A stretch of 55,050 nt of DNA from an uncultured Lachnospiraceae bacterium (GCA_946405625.1 CAMJHQ010000021.1:1-55050), one strand, 5' to 3'. Positions 42,443 through 51,629 are shown, numbered from the stretch's first letter. Translations and numbers: made by a program. The notes: generated by a model not told the origin, from the sequence alone.

Positions 42443-43366
42443 TTATTTATCTTTTTTCACTGTATATGCACCAAGTATTATTGCCAAAATCGCAATCGGT
42501 ATTCCGGAGATAAGTCCGTTAGCGGCAGGTCCGAATATCATATATTTTGCGAGTTTTTCCGGATCATTCGCACTCATAACGGATAATACCAATGTAGCAG
42601 CTGCATTGAAACCGCCGTGAAACAGTGCTGTGAACCATATACATTTTGTTCTGTCATAAATTATCTCATGCAGAACTCCCAACGATATGCAGCAAAATGT
42701 AAAAGCTATCGGTCCGAGAACCGGTGCACCGATATAATCAAACCCATACTCATATCCGCCTGCCAGAATAGCTCCAAAATGAAATGCTCCCCAGATCACT
42801 CCGCCGATCAGCCAGGTCTTTACTCTTCCGAAGCCTTTTCTCAGTTCCGGATAAAGGAAGCCTCTCCATCCGATTTCTTCTCCAATGGCAAAAAGCATAT
42901 TTACAAACGGAAGGACCGTCATAGAGCCGATTATCATTACTGCCCGATATGTACCGAAATTCATTCCCGATGCTTCAAGCTGTGCCTCAAAGTCTACTCC
43001 TAATTGTCTGTAGCTTTCCAGCATATATGATCCTTTAGGATCAAAAAGATCCGGAAAGATAAGGAAGAAAATCGCCGCTCCCATTACCACCAGAAACATC
43101 GGAACGATAAGACAGAAGATTATCCATCTTACATTCCCCTTGATCTGCGGCTTCCATCCCATCCCCTTAAAGTCAGCCTTAACAACTAAAGCCATTATAA
43201 GCGGTATGAACATGGAGAAAGCCATTCCACCCTGAAATATACTCTTTGCTTTAATCGGATCTTCGATTCCCTGATAGATCAGCGACACCGCTACCATTAC
43301 TATAGCTGTGATCACAAGCGTCAGAACTGTAAAAAGCGTAACCTTTTTCTTATTCATCTTTCCCAT
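42443..43366 (-). CDS. CPBP-family intramembrane protease (CAAX-like)
   Basis: 307 residues, about eight helices. Motif 1 FAIGEEIGWRGFLYPEL (EExxWR) and motif 2 GVIWGAFHFGA. The third helix motif LFHGGFNAA is also present, so the predicted metal site is intact. The EEIGWRG variant is typical of the CPBP branch found with YtrA regulators. First gene of the three-gene operon. Confidence 0.92.
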   Translation of the reverse strand: MGKMNKKKVTLFTVLTLVITAIVMVAVSLIYQGIEDPIKAKSIFQGGMAFSMFIPLIMALVVKADFKGMGWKPQIKGNVRWIIFCLIVPMFLVVMGAAIFFLIFPDLFDPKGSYMLESYRQLGVDFEAQLEASGMNFGTYRAVMIIGSMTVLPFVNMLFAIGEEIGWRGFLYPELRKGFGRVKTWLIGGVIWGAFHFGAILAGGYEYGFDYIGAPVLGPIAFTFCCISLGVLHEIIYDRTKCIWFTALFHGGFNAAATLVLSVMSANDPEKLAKYMIFGPAANGLISGIPIAILAIILGAYTVKKDK

Positions 43367-43419
43367 AGTATTATCTCCCCTGTATTATAGCGGAACAATT
43401 GTTATCCCGCAATCACTTT

Positions 43420-43487
43420 GTATTATTTGTATCGTTTGTATTATCTCTTGTAATACAAATAATACTATAGGATAAAATGTTTGTCAA
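43420..43487 (-). promoter_or_regulatory. Promoter and GntR-type operator of the CPBP operon
   Basis: Minus strand TTGACA (43487-43482), 17 bases, TATTAT (43464-43459). A perfect 13-bp inverted repeat (43420-43432 with 43453-43465) covers the -10. Nested in it are TTGTATTA (43436-43443) and TAATACAA (43451-43458) with a 7-bp spacer. Binding would occlude RNA polymerase, so repression is expected. Confidence 0.8.
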
Positions 43488-43594
43488 CATTTTTTCAATA
43501 CATCCGCTCTTTTTTGATGTCATCACATTTTTTGATGTTCTGCCGCTGCACACGTCATAACATATAGATCTTTTCATTTATTCGAAAGCGCATT

Positions 43595-43634
43595 TAAAAA
43601 ACGGCAGCCTGCCTATTCAGACAGATTGCCGTTT
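43595..43634 (-). terminator. Terminator of the Nudix gene
   Basis: Stem 43599-43611 with 43622-43634 (AAACGGCA outer part perfect), minus-strand TTTTTA after it. It begins 28 bases after the stop. Confidence 0.85.
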
Positions 43635-43662
43635 GCAAAAACATCATTCTATGTTTCCGTCA

Positions 43663-44208
43663 TCATTCTTTCGGTTTTTTAGTCGGATCCTTATGCGTGA
43701 AAGCTCCGTTATGATTCCTGAGGAAAAACAGAAGTGAGATGAATGAGGATTTATACAGGACAAATTCCTTCTGCTTCAACATCTCGAGAATCTCCTCTTC
43801 AGTTGCCCACTTTACTTCCGCAACCTCAGATTCCTGAAGCTTCAGAGTATCAATGTCCACATCCATATTTATGGTATAGATATCATTAAAGCCCCCGTCG
43901 AAGTAAATGGTCATGGCCGGACGTACATTTGTCAGATCAACATCAATGCCTACTTCTTCACGCAATTCGCGGGAAGCCGCTTCGTTACTGGTATCTCCCG
44001 ACTGGGCGCTGCCTCCTGCGGTTATATCCCACATTCCTGCCCATCCGCTCTTGAAGGGCTGTCTCCTCTGTATCAGCATCCTTCCATCACTTCCGAATAT
44101 GCAACTGTGGACCACCAGCCTGTAATAACCCTCCGGGACCTTGGTTCCCCTTTCCAAAGATTTTCCCGTAGGTCTTCTGTGAATATCATAAAGATCGTAC
44201 CTCTCCAT
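43663..44208 (-). CDS. Nudix hydrolase, IDI-like branch
   Basis: About 181 residues. Nudix box GGSAQSGDTSNEAASRELREEVGI: the catalytic RExxEE is complete, while the first Glu of GX5E is Asp. The LYDIHRRPTGKSLERG start and RRQPFKSGWAGMWDITAGG fit the subgroup related to isopentenyl-diphosphate isomerase and YfcD, soluble hydrolases of nucleoside-diphosphate derivatives. ATG at 44208 is chosen (GGGGGAACAGGA upstream); 44223 is possible. The gap to the big repeat-protein gene is short, so co-transcription is possible. Confidence 0.85.
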   Translation of the reverse strand: MERYDLYDIHRRPTGKSLERGTKVPEGYYRLVVHSCIFGSDGRMLIQRRQPFKSGWAGMWDITAGGSAQSGDTSNEAASRELREEVGIDVDLTNVRPAMTIYFDGGFNDIYTINMDVDIDTLKLQESEVAEVKWATEEEILEMLKQKEFVLYKSSFISLLFFLRNHNGAFTHKDPTKKPKE

Positions 44209-44244
44209 TTCCTGTTCCCCCATTATCTTTCTATATTCAGTCTG

Positions 44245-46584
44245 TTAACGAAACAGATATTCAACAACTTCATATGCCGACATGTTTCTTATATTATTCG
44301 GATCAGCAAGCGTATCACTGTTCCATCTGAATACTGATGCATCCGTTATATAAGAATAATTTCTCGAACAATCCGGATATTTTCTATACCACTCCGGATA
44401 GTTGCTGCTCATTATCGATTCAGCAAGAACCACTGCCTGACTTCTTGAGCCATCAGGAAGAAGCGTACCGCAGATATAACATCCGGGTGGACTGGCATGT
44501 GCTATGAGAATACTTCCGTCCGGACAACAACCCAGCGACATCCATACGTGCGTATCTGTACTGCAGATATCTCCCGGTTTAGGAGCATTTGTATCAACTA
44601 TACTTCCCCATCCTTTTGACAGAAATATCTCTTCAGATTCTTCGGATACATATCCCTCGCCGCCGCTCGCGTCATTAAATGTATTGTATACCATCCATCC
44701 TATATATCCCGTACAATCAAGTCCGTCATGTATCTGATATCTTGTTTCATTATAATCATAATCTCCGGATTGCTTATCTGCAAATTCCTTCCATCTCGGA
44801 CTTACACCTATTGAAACAGCCTCAACTCCGGCTCCTGTATCTTCTTCATTCCAGCCTCCGCCCCATATATACATCGTCTGGCCTATAGGGAGCATTGCAT
44901 TTTTCAGAAGTCTGTCCAGTGAATACTTATATTGAGCCGCCTGTTCATCAGCTATGATGTATTTTGCCTCTTTCTTTAATCTGTCATATTCCCTCTGATT
45001 ATAAGAAGCTTTCGCTGCTCTTCCTTCATTCATTCCCCATCTTACAAAGTGATACAGCGTTCCGATATCATCATCCCCGAAGGCTTTTTTAATATCCTTA
45101 TATTTATTAATATAATAATCGTAATCGTATACAGCTCCGAACTCCGTTCCTCCATACTCCGTTACCGGATTCTGTACCTTTGTCTCACCTGTTGTCTTCC
45201 TCTTTTCCTTATATCCGTACTTTATATAATGCTCATAATACTTCGGATAATCCTTACGAAATGCGCGCCTTAAATCCTGATAAGATCTGAAATAAGAATT
45301 CACATTGAAGTTCTCACTCGCCTGTCTCTGTTCTCTCATTCCGTATCTTACAAAATGATCCAATGCCGCAGTATCCGGTGCCAGTTTCGGACTCACATAC
45401 TTCTTTATATCAGCATAGCTGTTAATATAATAATCATAGTCATATACTCGGCTGTAATCTTTTCCGCCCAGTTTATATACAGGATTCCGGAGATCTGAAA
45501 CACCTGTAGTCTGTCGTCCCTCTCTCTTCCCGTATTTAATATAATGCATATAATACTTCGGCGCTTCTTCTCCGAATGCAAGCCTTAGATCCTGATAAGC
45601 ATTACTGTAGGAATGAACATCAAAGTTCTCGTTTCCCTGTCTCTGCTCCTTCATTCCGTACCTTATAAAATGGTCCAGTGCCGCAGAATCCGGTGCAAGC
45701 TTTGTACTTACATAGTTCTTAATGTCCGGATACTTATCTATATAATAACTGTAATCAAACACGTCACTGTAGTCCTGACCATTCATTGAAGTAACTTCTC
45801 CCTGAAGCTCAGTCTCTCCGACAGTCTGACGTCCTTCCCTTTGTCCATATTTTATATAATGAAGATAATAGCCCGGTGCATAATTGTTAAATGCAGTCCT
45901 TAAATCCTTATATGAATAGCTGTATGAATTAACATCAAATGTGTCCGAAGCAATTCTTCTTTCTTTCATACCATATTCTACAAAATGTTTGAGTGTCAGT
46001 TCAGGATCTCCCTGAAATGCATTCATGACATCCGGGTTATGTTCGATATAAAATGAATAATTATATACCTTGCTGTAATCGATACCGTTATAAACCGTAT
46101 CGGCAGGAAGTGCCGGAATATCTATAGCCATCGCAGTAACGACCGGTTCGCCCTCAAGACTTTCCGGAATGACACGGCTATCTTTATCATTTTGTTTCTT
46201 TATATCTATATCGGTACTCTCATGATCTTTCTTTATCTCTCGATTATCCGAAACCGTTTCCTTATTATTTATCTCATCGGACTTCTCATGATTTATATCA
46301 GCATCTTTATGATCCGAATCTATATCATCAACATTTATGTCATTTTCTACTGAACCCTGACCGATATTATCGACATATATATCAGTTTCTTCAGAATCCG
46401 GAGCAATATTATCAACGTTTATATCATCGCCTTTTTGATCCGCATCTGTCTCTGTAGCTGTTGATATCACCTCTTCGGAGCGGCATTCATCCGCCTTCAC
46501 CTTTTGAGTCTGATATAGATTTCCGCAGCTGAAAAAGAGCAGTATTATTATCAGCCTCATCAACACCTTATCCGGTTTTTTCAT
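44245..46584 (-). CDS. Secreted repeat protein with C-terminal NlpC/P60-like domain
   Basis: 779 residues. N-terminal hydrophobic export signal (about 7-20, with a possible lipid Cys20). An acidic region (35-135) has repeated DINVDNI-like units. Four tandem repeats of about 105-108 residues (about 167-262, 270-367, 376-472, 482-540, the last short) each contain YSxVYDYxYYIxxYxDIK, a HFxxYGMxExR motif and YYxHYIKYGxxEGR. The C-terminal domain (about 570-779) has CTGYIGW (Cys624), DTHVWM (His679) and AHASP (His696), the Cys-His-polar set of NlpC/P60 or CHAP-like amidases. Likely a cell-wall hydrolase anchored by the repeats. Confidence 0.85.
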   Translation of the reverse strand: MKKPDKVLMRLIIILLFFSCGNLYQTQKVKADECRSEEVISTATETDADQKGDDINVDNIAPDSEETDIYVDNIGQGSVENDINVDDIDSDHKDADINHEKSDEINNKETVSDNREIKKDHESTDIDIKKQNDKDSRVIPESLEGEPVVTAMAIDIPALPADTVYNGIDYSKVYNYSFYIEHNPDVMNAFQGDPELTLKHFVEYGMKERRIASDTFDVNSYSYSYKDLRTAFNNYAPGYYLHYIKYGQREGRQTVGETELQGEVTSMNGQDYSDVFDYSYYIDKYPDIKNYVSTKLAPDSAALDHFIRYGMKEQRQGNENFDVHSYSNAYQDLRLAFGEEAPKYYMHYIKYGKREGRQTTGVSDLRNPVYKLGGKDYSRVYDYDYYINSYADIKKYVSPKLAPDTAALDHFVRYGMREQRQASENFNVNSYFRSYQDLRRAFRKDYPKYYEHYIKYGYKEKRKTTGETKVQNPVTEYGGTEFGAVYDYDYYINKYKDIKKAFGDDDIGTLYHFVRWGMNEGRAAKASYNQREYDRLKKEAKYIIADEQAAQYKYSLDRLLKNAMLPIGQTMYIWGGGWNEEDTGAGVEAVSIGVSPRWKEFADKQSGDYDYNETRYQIHDGLDCTGYIGWMVYNTFNDASGGEGYVSEESEEIFLSKGWGSIVDTNAPKPGDICSTDTHVWMSLGCCPDGSILIAHASPPGCYICGTLLPDGSRSQAVVLAESIMSSNYPEWYRKYPDCSRNYSYITDASVFRWNSDTLADPNNIRNMSAYEVVEYLFR

Positions 46585-46697
46585 TTACAAAATCCCCCAC
46601 AAAATATGCTATACTATATATATCTGAAATTTACAGTGAACACTAACAATTTACCACGTTTCCGATTCAATCGCAATCTATGCTGAACAGCATATTA

Positions 46698-46726
46698 TTG
46701 ACTAAATATTTCAGAGTTTCTATAAT
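46698..46726 (+). promoter_or_regulatory. Promoter of the XpaC/vWA operon
   Basis: TTGACT (46698-46703), 17 bases, TATAAT (46721-46726), 39 bases before the ATG at 46766. Confidence 0.75.
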
Positions 46727-46765
46727 ATTCTTTAAATATTCAGGAAACAGGAAGGAGGATCTGAA

Positions 46766-47350
46766 ATGCAGAACAAATTTAAAAGCTTTATTACTGCAAA
46801 TGTAATCAGTCTGATAATCTTCGTTCTCTGCATGCTTCTGATCTTCTTTACCGATTATCTGGCTATCGGAATTGCCGGTTCTGTCTTGTGGCTTATATAT
46901 ACGATTTATGCAAACAGATCTTTGCTTACCGAAAAGAAAGAAAAGCCAATGAAGGACCGCCTTCATGACAGCAACCGTAAAGGATTGTTCAATAAAGAAG
47001 TAGCAAAATTACAGACTCAGTATGACAGTATTAAATCGAGAGAAGATTACATGATGAAATCTTCTTCCTCAATGCAGGATCTGTATCAGAAGATTCTCGA
47101 ACAGGCAGAATCCAACATGGACAGTGCAACGGCCTATATCGAATCCTACGATTACTTTACCAGGCCTGACCCCACATACCTGCGTAAACTCGTATCTGAT
47201 GGTGATCTCTTAGTTCAGCGATTTAATACACTTGTTGAAAAAATGGTCGATATCGATACAAACCCGACTACTCTTGACATGAAATATGTTGATGATGTAA
47301 CAGAACTTCTTGATGAATTGCAGGAATATCGTCAGGTGACGACATCCTGA
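46766..47350 (+). CDS. XpaC-like membrane protein
   Basis: 194 residues. Two adjacent membrane helices (about 10-50) followed by a long helical, coiled-coil-prone cytoplasmic region (about 70-194). The layout and the neighbour fit the XpaC family (5-bromo-4-chloroindolyl phosphate hydrolysis protein), which travels with TelA-like proteins and substrate-binding/vWA proteins. TelA is not encoded next to it here. GGAAGGAGG precedes the ATG. Assignment is by pattern and context, not by a catalytic motif. Confidence 0.65.
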   Translation: MQNKFKSFITANVISLIIFVLCMLLIFFTDYLAIGIAGSVLWLIYTIYANRSLLTEKKEKPMKDRLHDSNRKGLFNKEVAKLQTQYDSIKSREDYMMKSSSSMQDLYQKILEQAESNMDSATAYIESYDYFTRPDPTYLRKLVSDGDLLVQRFNTLVEKMVDIDTNPTTLDMKYVDDVTELLDELQEYRQVTTS

Positions 47351-47368
47351 TTACAATATATAATCATT

Positions 47369-47387
47369 CACAGACTCTCTGTCTGTG
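47369..47387 (+). promoter_or_regulatory. Hairpin between the XpaC-like and vWA genes
   Basis: CACAGAC-TCTCT-GTCTGTG, followed by TTTATTG, 37 bases before the next ATG. Possible partial terminator or mRNA processing signal that sets the ratio of the two proteins. Confidence 0.5.
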
Positions 47388-47423
47388 TTTATTGTCTGCT
47401 CGTTCAGGCAGAAAGGATAGGAT

Positions 47424-49055
47424 ATGGAGAAGAAGACAAAACCGATTATAATTTTAGGAATACTGGTTATTCTGGCTATGTTCATTGTTCTGATTGTTTC
47501 AATCACATCAAAAGCCAGAAGCAATACTAACGGCGGAAACGGTGGAAAAACCCTCGATGAGCTTGAGAAGAAAATATCCATTCACGAAGCCACCCCAACA
47601 AAGGGAGTTGTATCTCTTGATAACAACAATCTTTATGATGAGCTTCCTGACATAAATAAGTACCCTCTTGCAATTTCGGGAAAGGGTGATATCGATATCG
47701 AAATTTTCACATCAGGTGAAAAGGCCGGAAAGGGCAATGATTCATGGCTCATAGATGTGGCAGAGCAGTTTAATAAGGGCGGCCATAAACTTGCAAACGG
47801 CAAGACAGTTTCAATGAGTGTCCGTTCTGTTGCATCAGGTACCGCTGCGGACTATATCATTTCCAACAAATATGTTCCTGACATTTATACCCCGAGTAAC
47901 ACTCTGTTCGGTGAATATGCTATGGCAAACGGCGGTGATCTTGAATTATACGAGGAGCGTCTCGTAGGAAACACTGCAGGTATTCTCGTGAAAAAAGGTA
48001 CCTATTCAGACTTTGACTCAATTATCAAAGCTGTACAGGACAATCAGATAAATGTCGGATATACAAATCCTCAGACCAGTGCAACAGGTCTCAACCTGCT
48101 TCTCACTCTTCTGAAGGACGGAACCGAAAACTTTACCAAGTTTAATGCAAATATTCCTTATGTAGCATATACAACTCAGCAGATGCGTGACAGTGCTTCA
48201 AACGGAAGTCTGGACGGAATGCTTACAGAGTATCAGGCTTATATAAATGACAGCAATCTTACATCTGTTTATGACTTTATACCTTTCGGTGTAAGACATG
48301 ACAATCCTGCATTTATCTGTAATCCTTCTTCCAAAACACAGGATGAGATGGATGCAATAAAGATTGTTATAGATTTCTGCAAGAGCTCCGAAATGCAGAA
48401 GATTGCCACATCAAAGGGCTTCAATGCAAATGATGATTATACGAGCTCACTTTCTTTCTCAGGTGCCGAGGTTACACAGGGACTTGAAACTTACAAGAAA
48501 GAAAAGGATAACGGAAGAGATATTATCGCAGTCTTTGTTGCTGACTGTTCAGGATCGATGGACGGCGAACCGATGAGCCAGCTTAAGAGTTCTCTTTCAA
48601 ACGGAATGTCTTACATCAACGATAATAACTATATCGGTCTTGTAAGCTATGACAGCGATGTAACTATCGAGCTTCCTATAGCTCAGATGGACCTTAACCA
48701 GAGATCATACTTCCAGGGTGCTATTGATAACCTTTATGCAAACGGAAGTACAAGTACCTATGAAGCGCTCGTTGTAGCTGCTAAGATGGTAGAAGCCGAA
48801 AAGGTTAATCACCCTGATGCAAAATGTATGATCATTCTTCTCAGCGACGGATATGCAAACGGAAATTACGAACTGAACGACATCCAGGGTGCTATACGTA
48901 ACACGGGCATACCGATCCATACAATCAGCTATGGTGACGATGCTGATAAAGCCGCACTCGGCCAGATAGCAAATATCAACGAGGCTGCAACTATCAATGC
49001 CGATTCCGATGATATTGTTTACAAGCTGAAGAGTCTGTTCAACAGTGAGCTGTAA
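47424..49055 (+). CDS. Membrane-anchored substrate-binding/von Willebrand A fusion protein
   Basis: 543 residues. One N-terminal membrane helix (about 8-28). Residues about 88-345 resemble a type-2 periplasmic binding protein of the extracellular solute-binding class (DIEIFTSGEKAGKGNDSWLI, DVAEQFN, GYTNPQTSATGLN, FGVRHDNPAF). The vWA domain is about 366-535 with MIDAS DCSGS (Asp374, Ser376, Ser378), a conserved Thr in the GSTSTYEAL loop and LLSDGYANG. Exported, facing outside. 73 bases after the XpaC-like gene. AAAGGATAGG precedes the ATG. Confidence 0.88.
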   Translation: MEKKTKPIIILGILVILAMFIVLIVSITSKARSNTNGGNGGKTLDELEKKISIHEATPTKGVVSLDNNNLYDELPDINKYPLAISGKGDIDIEIFTSGEKAGKGNDSWLIDVAEQFNKGGHKLANGKTVSMSVRSVASGTAADYIISNKYVPDIYTPSNTLFGEYAMANGGDLELYEERLVGNTAGILVKKGTYSDFDSIIKAVQDNQINVGYTNPQTSATGLNLLLTLLKDGTENFTKFNANIPYVAYTTQQMRDSASNGSLDGMLTEYQAYINDSNLTSVYDFIPFGVRHDNPAFICNPSSKTQDEMDAIKIVIDFCKSSEMQKIATSKGFNANDDYTSSLSFSGAEVTQGLETYKKEKDNGRDIIAVFVADCSGSMDGEPMSQLKSSLSNGMSYINDNNYIGLVSYDSDVTIELPIAQMDLNQRSYFQGAIDNLYANGSTSTYEALVVAAKMVEAEKVNHPDAKCMIILLSDGYANGNYELNDIQGAIRNTGIPIHTISYGDDADKAALGQIANINEAATINADSDDIVYKLKSLFNSEL

Positions 49056-49110
49056 TTCTTGCGCGATATAAGCACATAAGCAATATCAACGAATACATTT
49101 CAAACAGTAT

Positions 49111-49153
49111 TTAAAAATGGCCGTACACCTAAACAGTGTATGGCCATTTTTGC
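49111..49153. terminator. Bidirectional terminator
   Basis: 16-bp stem (49113-49128 with 49136-49151, one G-T pair) whose arms end in AAAAA and TTTTT. Serves the convergent vWA and exo-endo-phosphatase genes. Confidence 0.92.
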
Positions 49154-49160
49154 ATCATTA

Positions 49161-50396
49161 TTATTTCAGATTTACCGACAGAACAACCGGATTATGATCC
49201 GAATTCTTAAAATCCTGTCCTATAGTAAAGTAGTAATTAACGTCCATATTTTTTGAAACTATAAAACCATCAATCAGATAATACTGAAATGTCATCTTAT
49301 CCGCTCCCTCATAAACCATATCAAGATATCTGCATGACGGTGTAGAATTATCCATTATAAACTCAAAATCATCTCCGAATTCGGATACATCGATGTCTCC
49401 GCAATGCCAAGATCCGTCATATTCAGGATAAATACGACTATCGACTGTAGAAAACTTCTGATTAAAATCTCCTCCTGCGATAACATAATTTCCTTTATCA
49501 ACCTCCTGCTGAAGAAAATCCTTCAACATCTTTGTCTGCTCAGCCTTTCCTTCTCCGGAATCATAAGCTTCAAGATGGAGATTAACAAGCACCAGCTCTT
49601 TTCCTGTCGGATTTCCGCTTTCATCAACCACCGGAACTCTGTCAACCATCAGACATCTCTTCAGATTGATAAGTCTCATCGGCCATGAGAAAGGACATGG
49701 AAGCTGCATTCTCGTTGAACTGCTTACCTCATAATCGGAAAGCGTCATAATACCTGCATCAACTTTACCGATAGGTGGTATAGGATAAGGTATAAAATTT
49801 ACTTTATAATTTGTTGCAAAGGTTGAGAGATAATTCAGTCCGGCTTTTTCATTAAGATATGATTTGATCGTAGATGCCTCATCTATTTCATATGAGCGTG
49901 CACTTTTACGATCAACCTCCTGGAGAAAAACAACATTCGGATGAACTGTTTCAATACTCTTTGATATTTCTTCCAGATTCTCTCTCACTCGTGCTTCATC
50001 AGATGACTTCACACTTTTTCCTCCATCCAGGAAGAAATCAGCATTATCGCCAAGAGCACCATATCCTATATTCCAACTCATTACATTTACTGTATCCCCT
50101 GCCGAAACAGTAGTTCTTCCGGTGATCTCATTTGGTTTCGCCTCACCCTCAACCGCTACATTTTCAATATCCTCAGGTTTATACTCAGTGGCAGAAAGAT
50201 AAGTAAGCATTCCGGCTGCATATAGAATAAATACTATCAGTAATATCACAAGAACCCTGAGCACTTTCTGCACCGGAGATTTTCTCTTCTTTCTCTTCTT
50301 CCCGTTTCCGGATCTTTTCGGAGTTTCTTCTCCTTGAGGTCTGCTTCTTCTTGAATTTTCTTCCTCGACTACTATTTCATTTCTCTTCTTTGCCAT
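49161..50396 (-). CDS. Membrane-anchored endonuclease/exonuclease/phosphatase-family protein
   Basis: 411 residues. A highly basic cytoplasmic N terminus (about 20-42) and one membrane helix (about 46-66) put the catalytic domain outside. EEP-fold motifs: MSWNIGYG, FLQEVDRKS (metal-binding Glu), GGDFNQKF, and SDHNPVV (general-base His). Could be a DNase, a sphingomyelinase-like or an inositol-phosphate phosphatase. ATG at 50396 is chosen because GAAGGA lies 7 bases upstream. Confidence 0.9.
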   Translation of the reverse strand: MAKKRNEIVVEEENSRRSRPQGEETPKRSGNGKKRKKRKSPVQKVLRVLVILLIVFILYAAGMLTYLSATEYKPEDIENVAVEGEAKPNEITGRTTVSAGDTVNVMSWNIGYGALGDNADFFLDGGKSVKSSDEARVRENLEEISKSIETVHPNVVFLQEVDRKSARSYEIDEASTIKSYLNEKAGLNYLSTFATNYKVNFIPYPIPPIGKVDAGIMTLSDYEVSSSTRMQLPCPFSWPMRLINLKRCLMVDRVPVVDESGNPTGKELVLVNLHLEAYDSGEGKAEQTKMLKDFLQQEVDKGNYVIAGGDFNQKFSTVDSRIYPEYDGSWHCGDIDVSEFGDDFEFIMDNSTPSCRYLDMVYEGADKMTFQYYLIDGFIVSKNMDVNYYFTIGQDFKNSDHNPVVLSVNLK

Positions 50397-50470
50397 TTTT
50401 GTGTCCTTCACCAATTAATTTATGTATATCCGTTCTGTACTTTCATGCAAAACTTCTTTAGACCATACCT

Positions 50471-50550
50471 GCTTAAGTCCCGCAGAATCTATTTTAGTCC
50501 TGCGATATCCGCTTAAGTTCCACAGAATCTATTTTAGTCCTGCGATATCC
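50471..50550 (-). repeat. 40-base tandem duplication at the 3' end of the alcohol dehydrogenase gene
   Basis: Unit 50471-50510 and unit 50511-50550 differ at two positions. The second covers the last codons and stop of the dehydrogenase; the first repeats them (again coding DIAGLK-stop) downstream, in another reading frame relative to the gene. Confidence 0.93.
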
Positions 50551-51629
50551 ATCATTATATCTCTGTCAACCTTATACGGTATTCTTGCCAGTCTGCCCTG
50601 ATCAGCAAGCATTTCCTCAACAGATATAAGTTTGATCTCATCTACTTTATCCCTCGGAGCTTCCGTTATCTCACATTCACGGGCTATGAATTCTTCAAAT
50701 GCATCAAAATCCGTAAATCCTGCCGAAGTAAGCAGTATGTCCTTATCATTCTTATCTGCATATTTCAGATACCCCGGCTGGAAATGTCCGATGGCTTTTC
50801 CATGCTGAACTCCGAACAGGAAGGTCTGCCTGTAACTGAGTGCATGCGGTGCCGAAGTACCGGCAAGCTTTATCGCGATACCCGCATAATTTGAAGCCAG
50901 GAGCATTTTATCCAGTGCTTCATAGCTGTAACCGTTTGTTTTAAATGATACATTTTCACCAAACAGCTCGTCCCTTGCTTCTGCCCAAAGCTTCAGACCG
51001 TCAACGCCTACTGCTCTGCTTTCGTCCGTAGCCGCAGTATTTATATAGCTCTCATATATATGACCCAACGCATCTATACTTGTAGATCTGATAATGCTTC
51101 TCGGCGCTGCCATAAGATATTTTGCATCAAGAAATGCAACCTCAGGGAATATACGATGCGGAAGACTGCACTTAGTCTTCTTTCCCGGAACGGTAATTAC
51201 CGCAACACCCGTAACTTCCGAGCCTGTTCCGCAAGTAGTAGGAATCTCCGCAACAGGAAGTGCTTCAAGCTTCAGACTTTTATCATACAACTTTGCTTCA
51301 TCCGCTCCCGGATTTTTCATGATAAGAGCTGCTGCTTTTGCCGCATCCATCGGAGAACCTCCTCCGATACCGATCACAAAGTCACAACCGGCTTCGGTTC
51401 CGGCCTTTGCTGCCTTAATGCATGTATCTACCGAAGGGTTTTCCTCTATATCATTAAATATATAAAATTCGATTCCTTCTTTTTCAAGCGCAGTTTTTAC
51501 ATCATCCAGCGAACCGTTGGCAGCCGCAGAGTGTCGTCCCGTAACTATGAAAGCTTTTTTTCCGAGACTCTTAAATGCGCTGCTGTTTTCAACGACAGCA
51601 TTTCTGCCTCTGAATATTTTTGTACTCAT
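50529..51629 (-). CDS. Iron-containing alcohol dehydrogenase
   Basis: 366 residues. Group III dehydrogenase fold. The NAD-binding loop is GGGSPMDAAKA, the metal-binding Asp and His are in SIDALGHIYES, and the two further His are in APHALSY and FGVQHGKAIGHF. The start TKIFRGRNAVVENSSAFKSLGKKA is typical. Substrate could be butanol, ethanol or a diol. AGGAGAGATACG precedes the ATG. Its 3' end carries a tandem duplication (50471-50550). Confidence 0.95.
   Translation of the reverse strand: MSTKIFRGRNAVVENSSAFKSLGKKAFIVTGRHSAAANGSLDDVKTALEKEGIEFYIFNDIEENPSVDTCIKAAKAGTEAGCDFVIGIGGGSPMDAAKAAALIMKNPGADEAKLYDKSLKLEALPVAEIPTTCGTGSEVTGVAVITVPGKKTKCSLPHRIFPEVAFLDAKYLMAAPRSIIRSTSIDALGHIYESYINTAATDESRAVGVDGLKLWAEARDELFGENVSFKTNGYSYEALDKMLLASNYAGIAIKLAGTSAPHALSYRQTFLFGVQHGKAIGHFQPGYLKYADKNDKDILLTSAGFTDFDAFEEFIARECEITEAPRDKVDEIKLISVEEMLADQGRLARIPYKVDRDIMMDIAGLK

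Noticed and set aside
43390-43410. lac-operator-like palindrome GGATAACAATTGTTCC in the CPBP leader
   Set aside because: Lies downstream of a much better GntR-type operator, no LacI-family gene nearby; likely chance.
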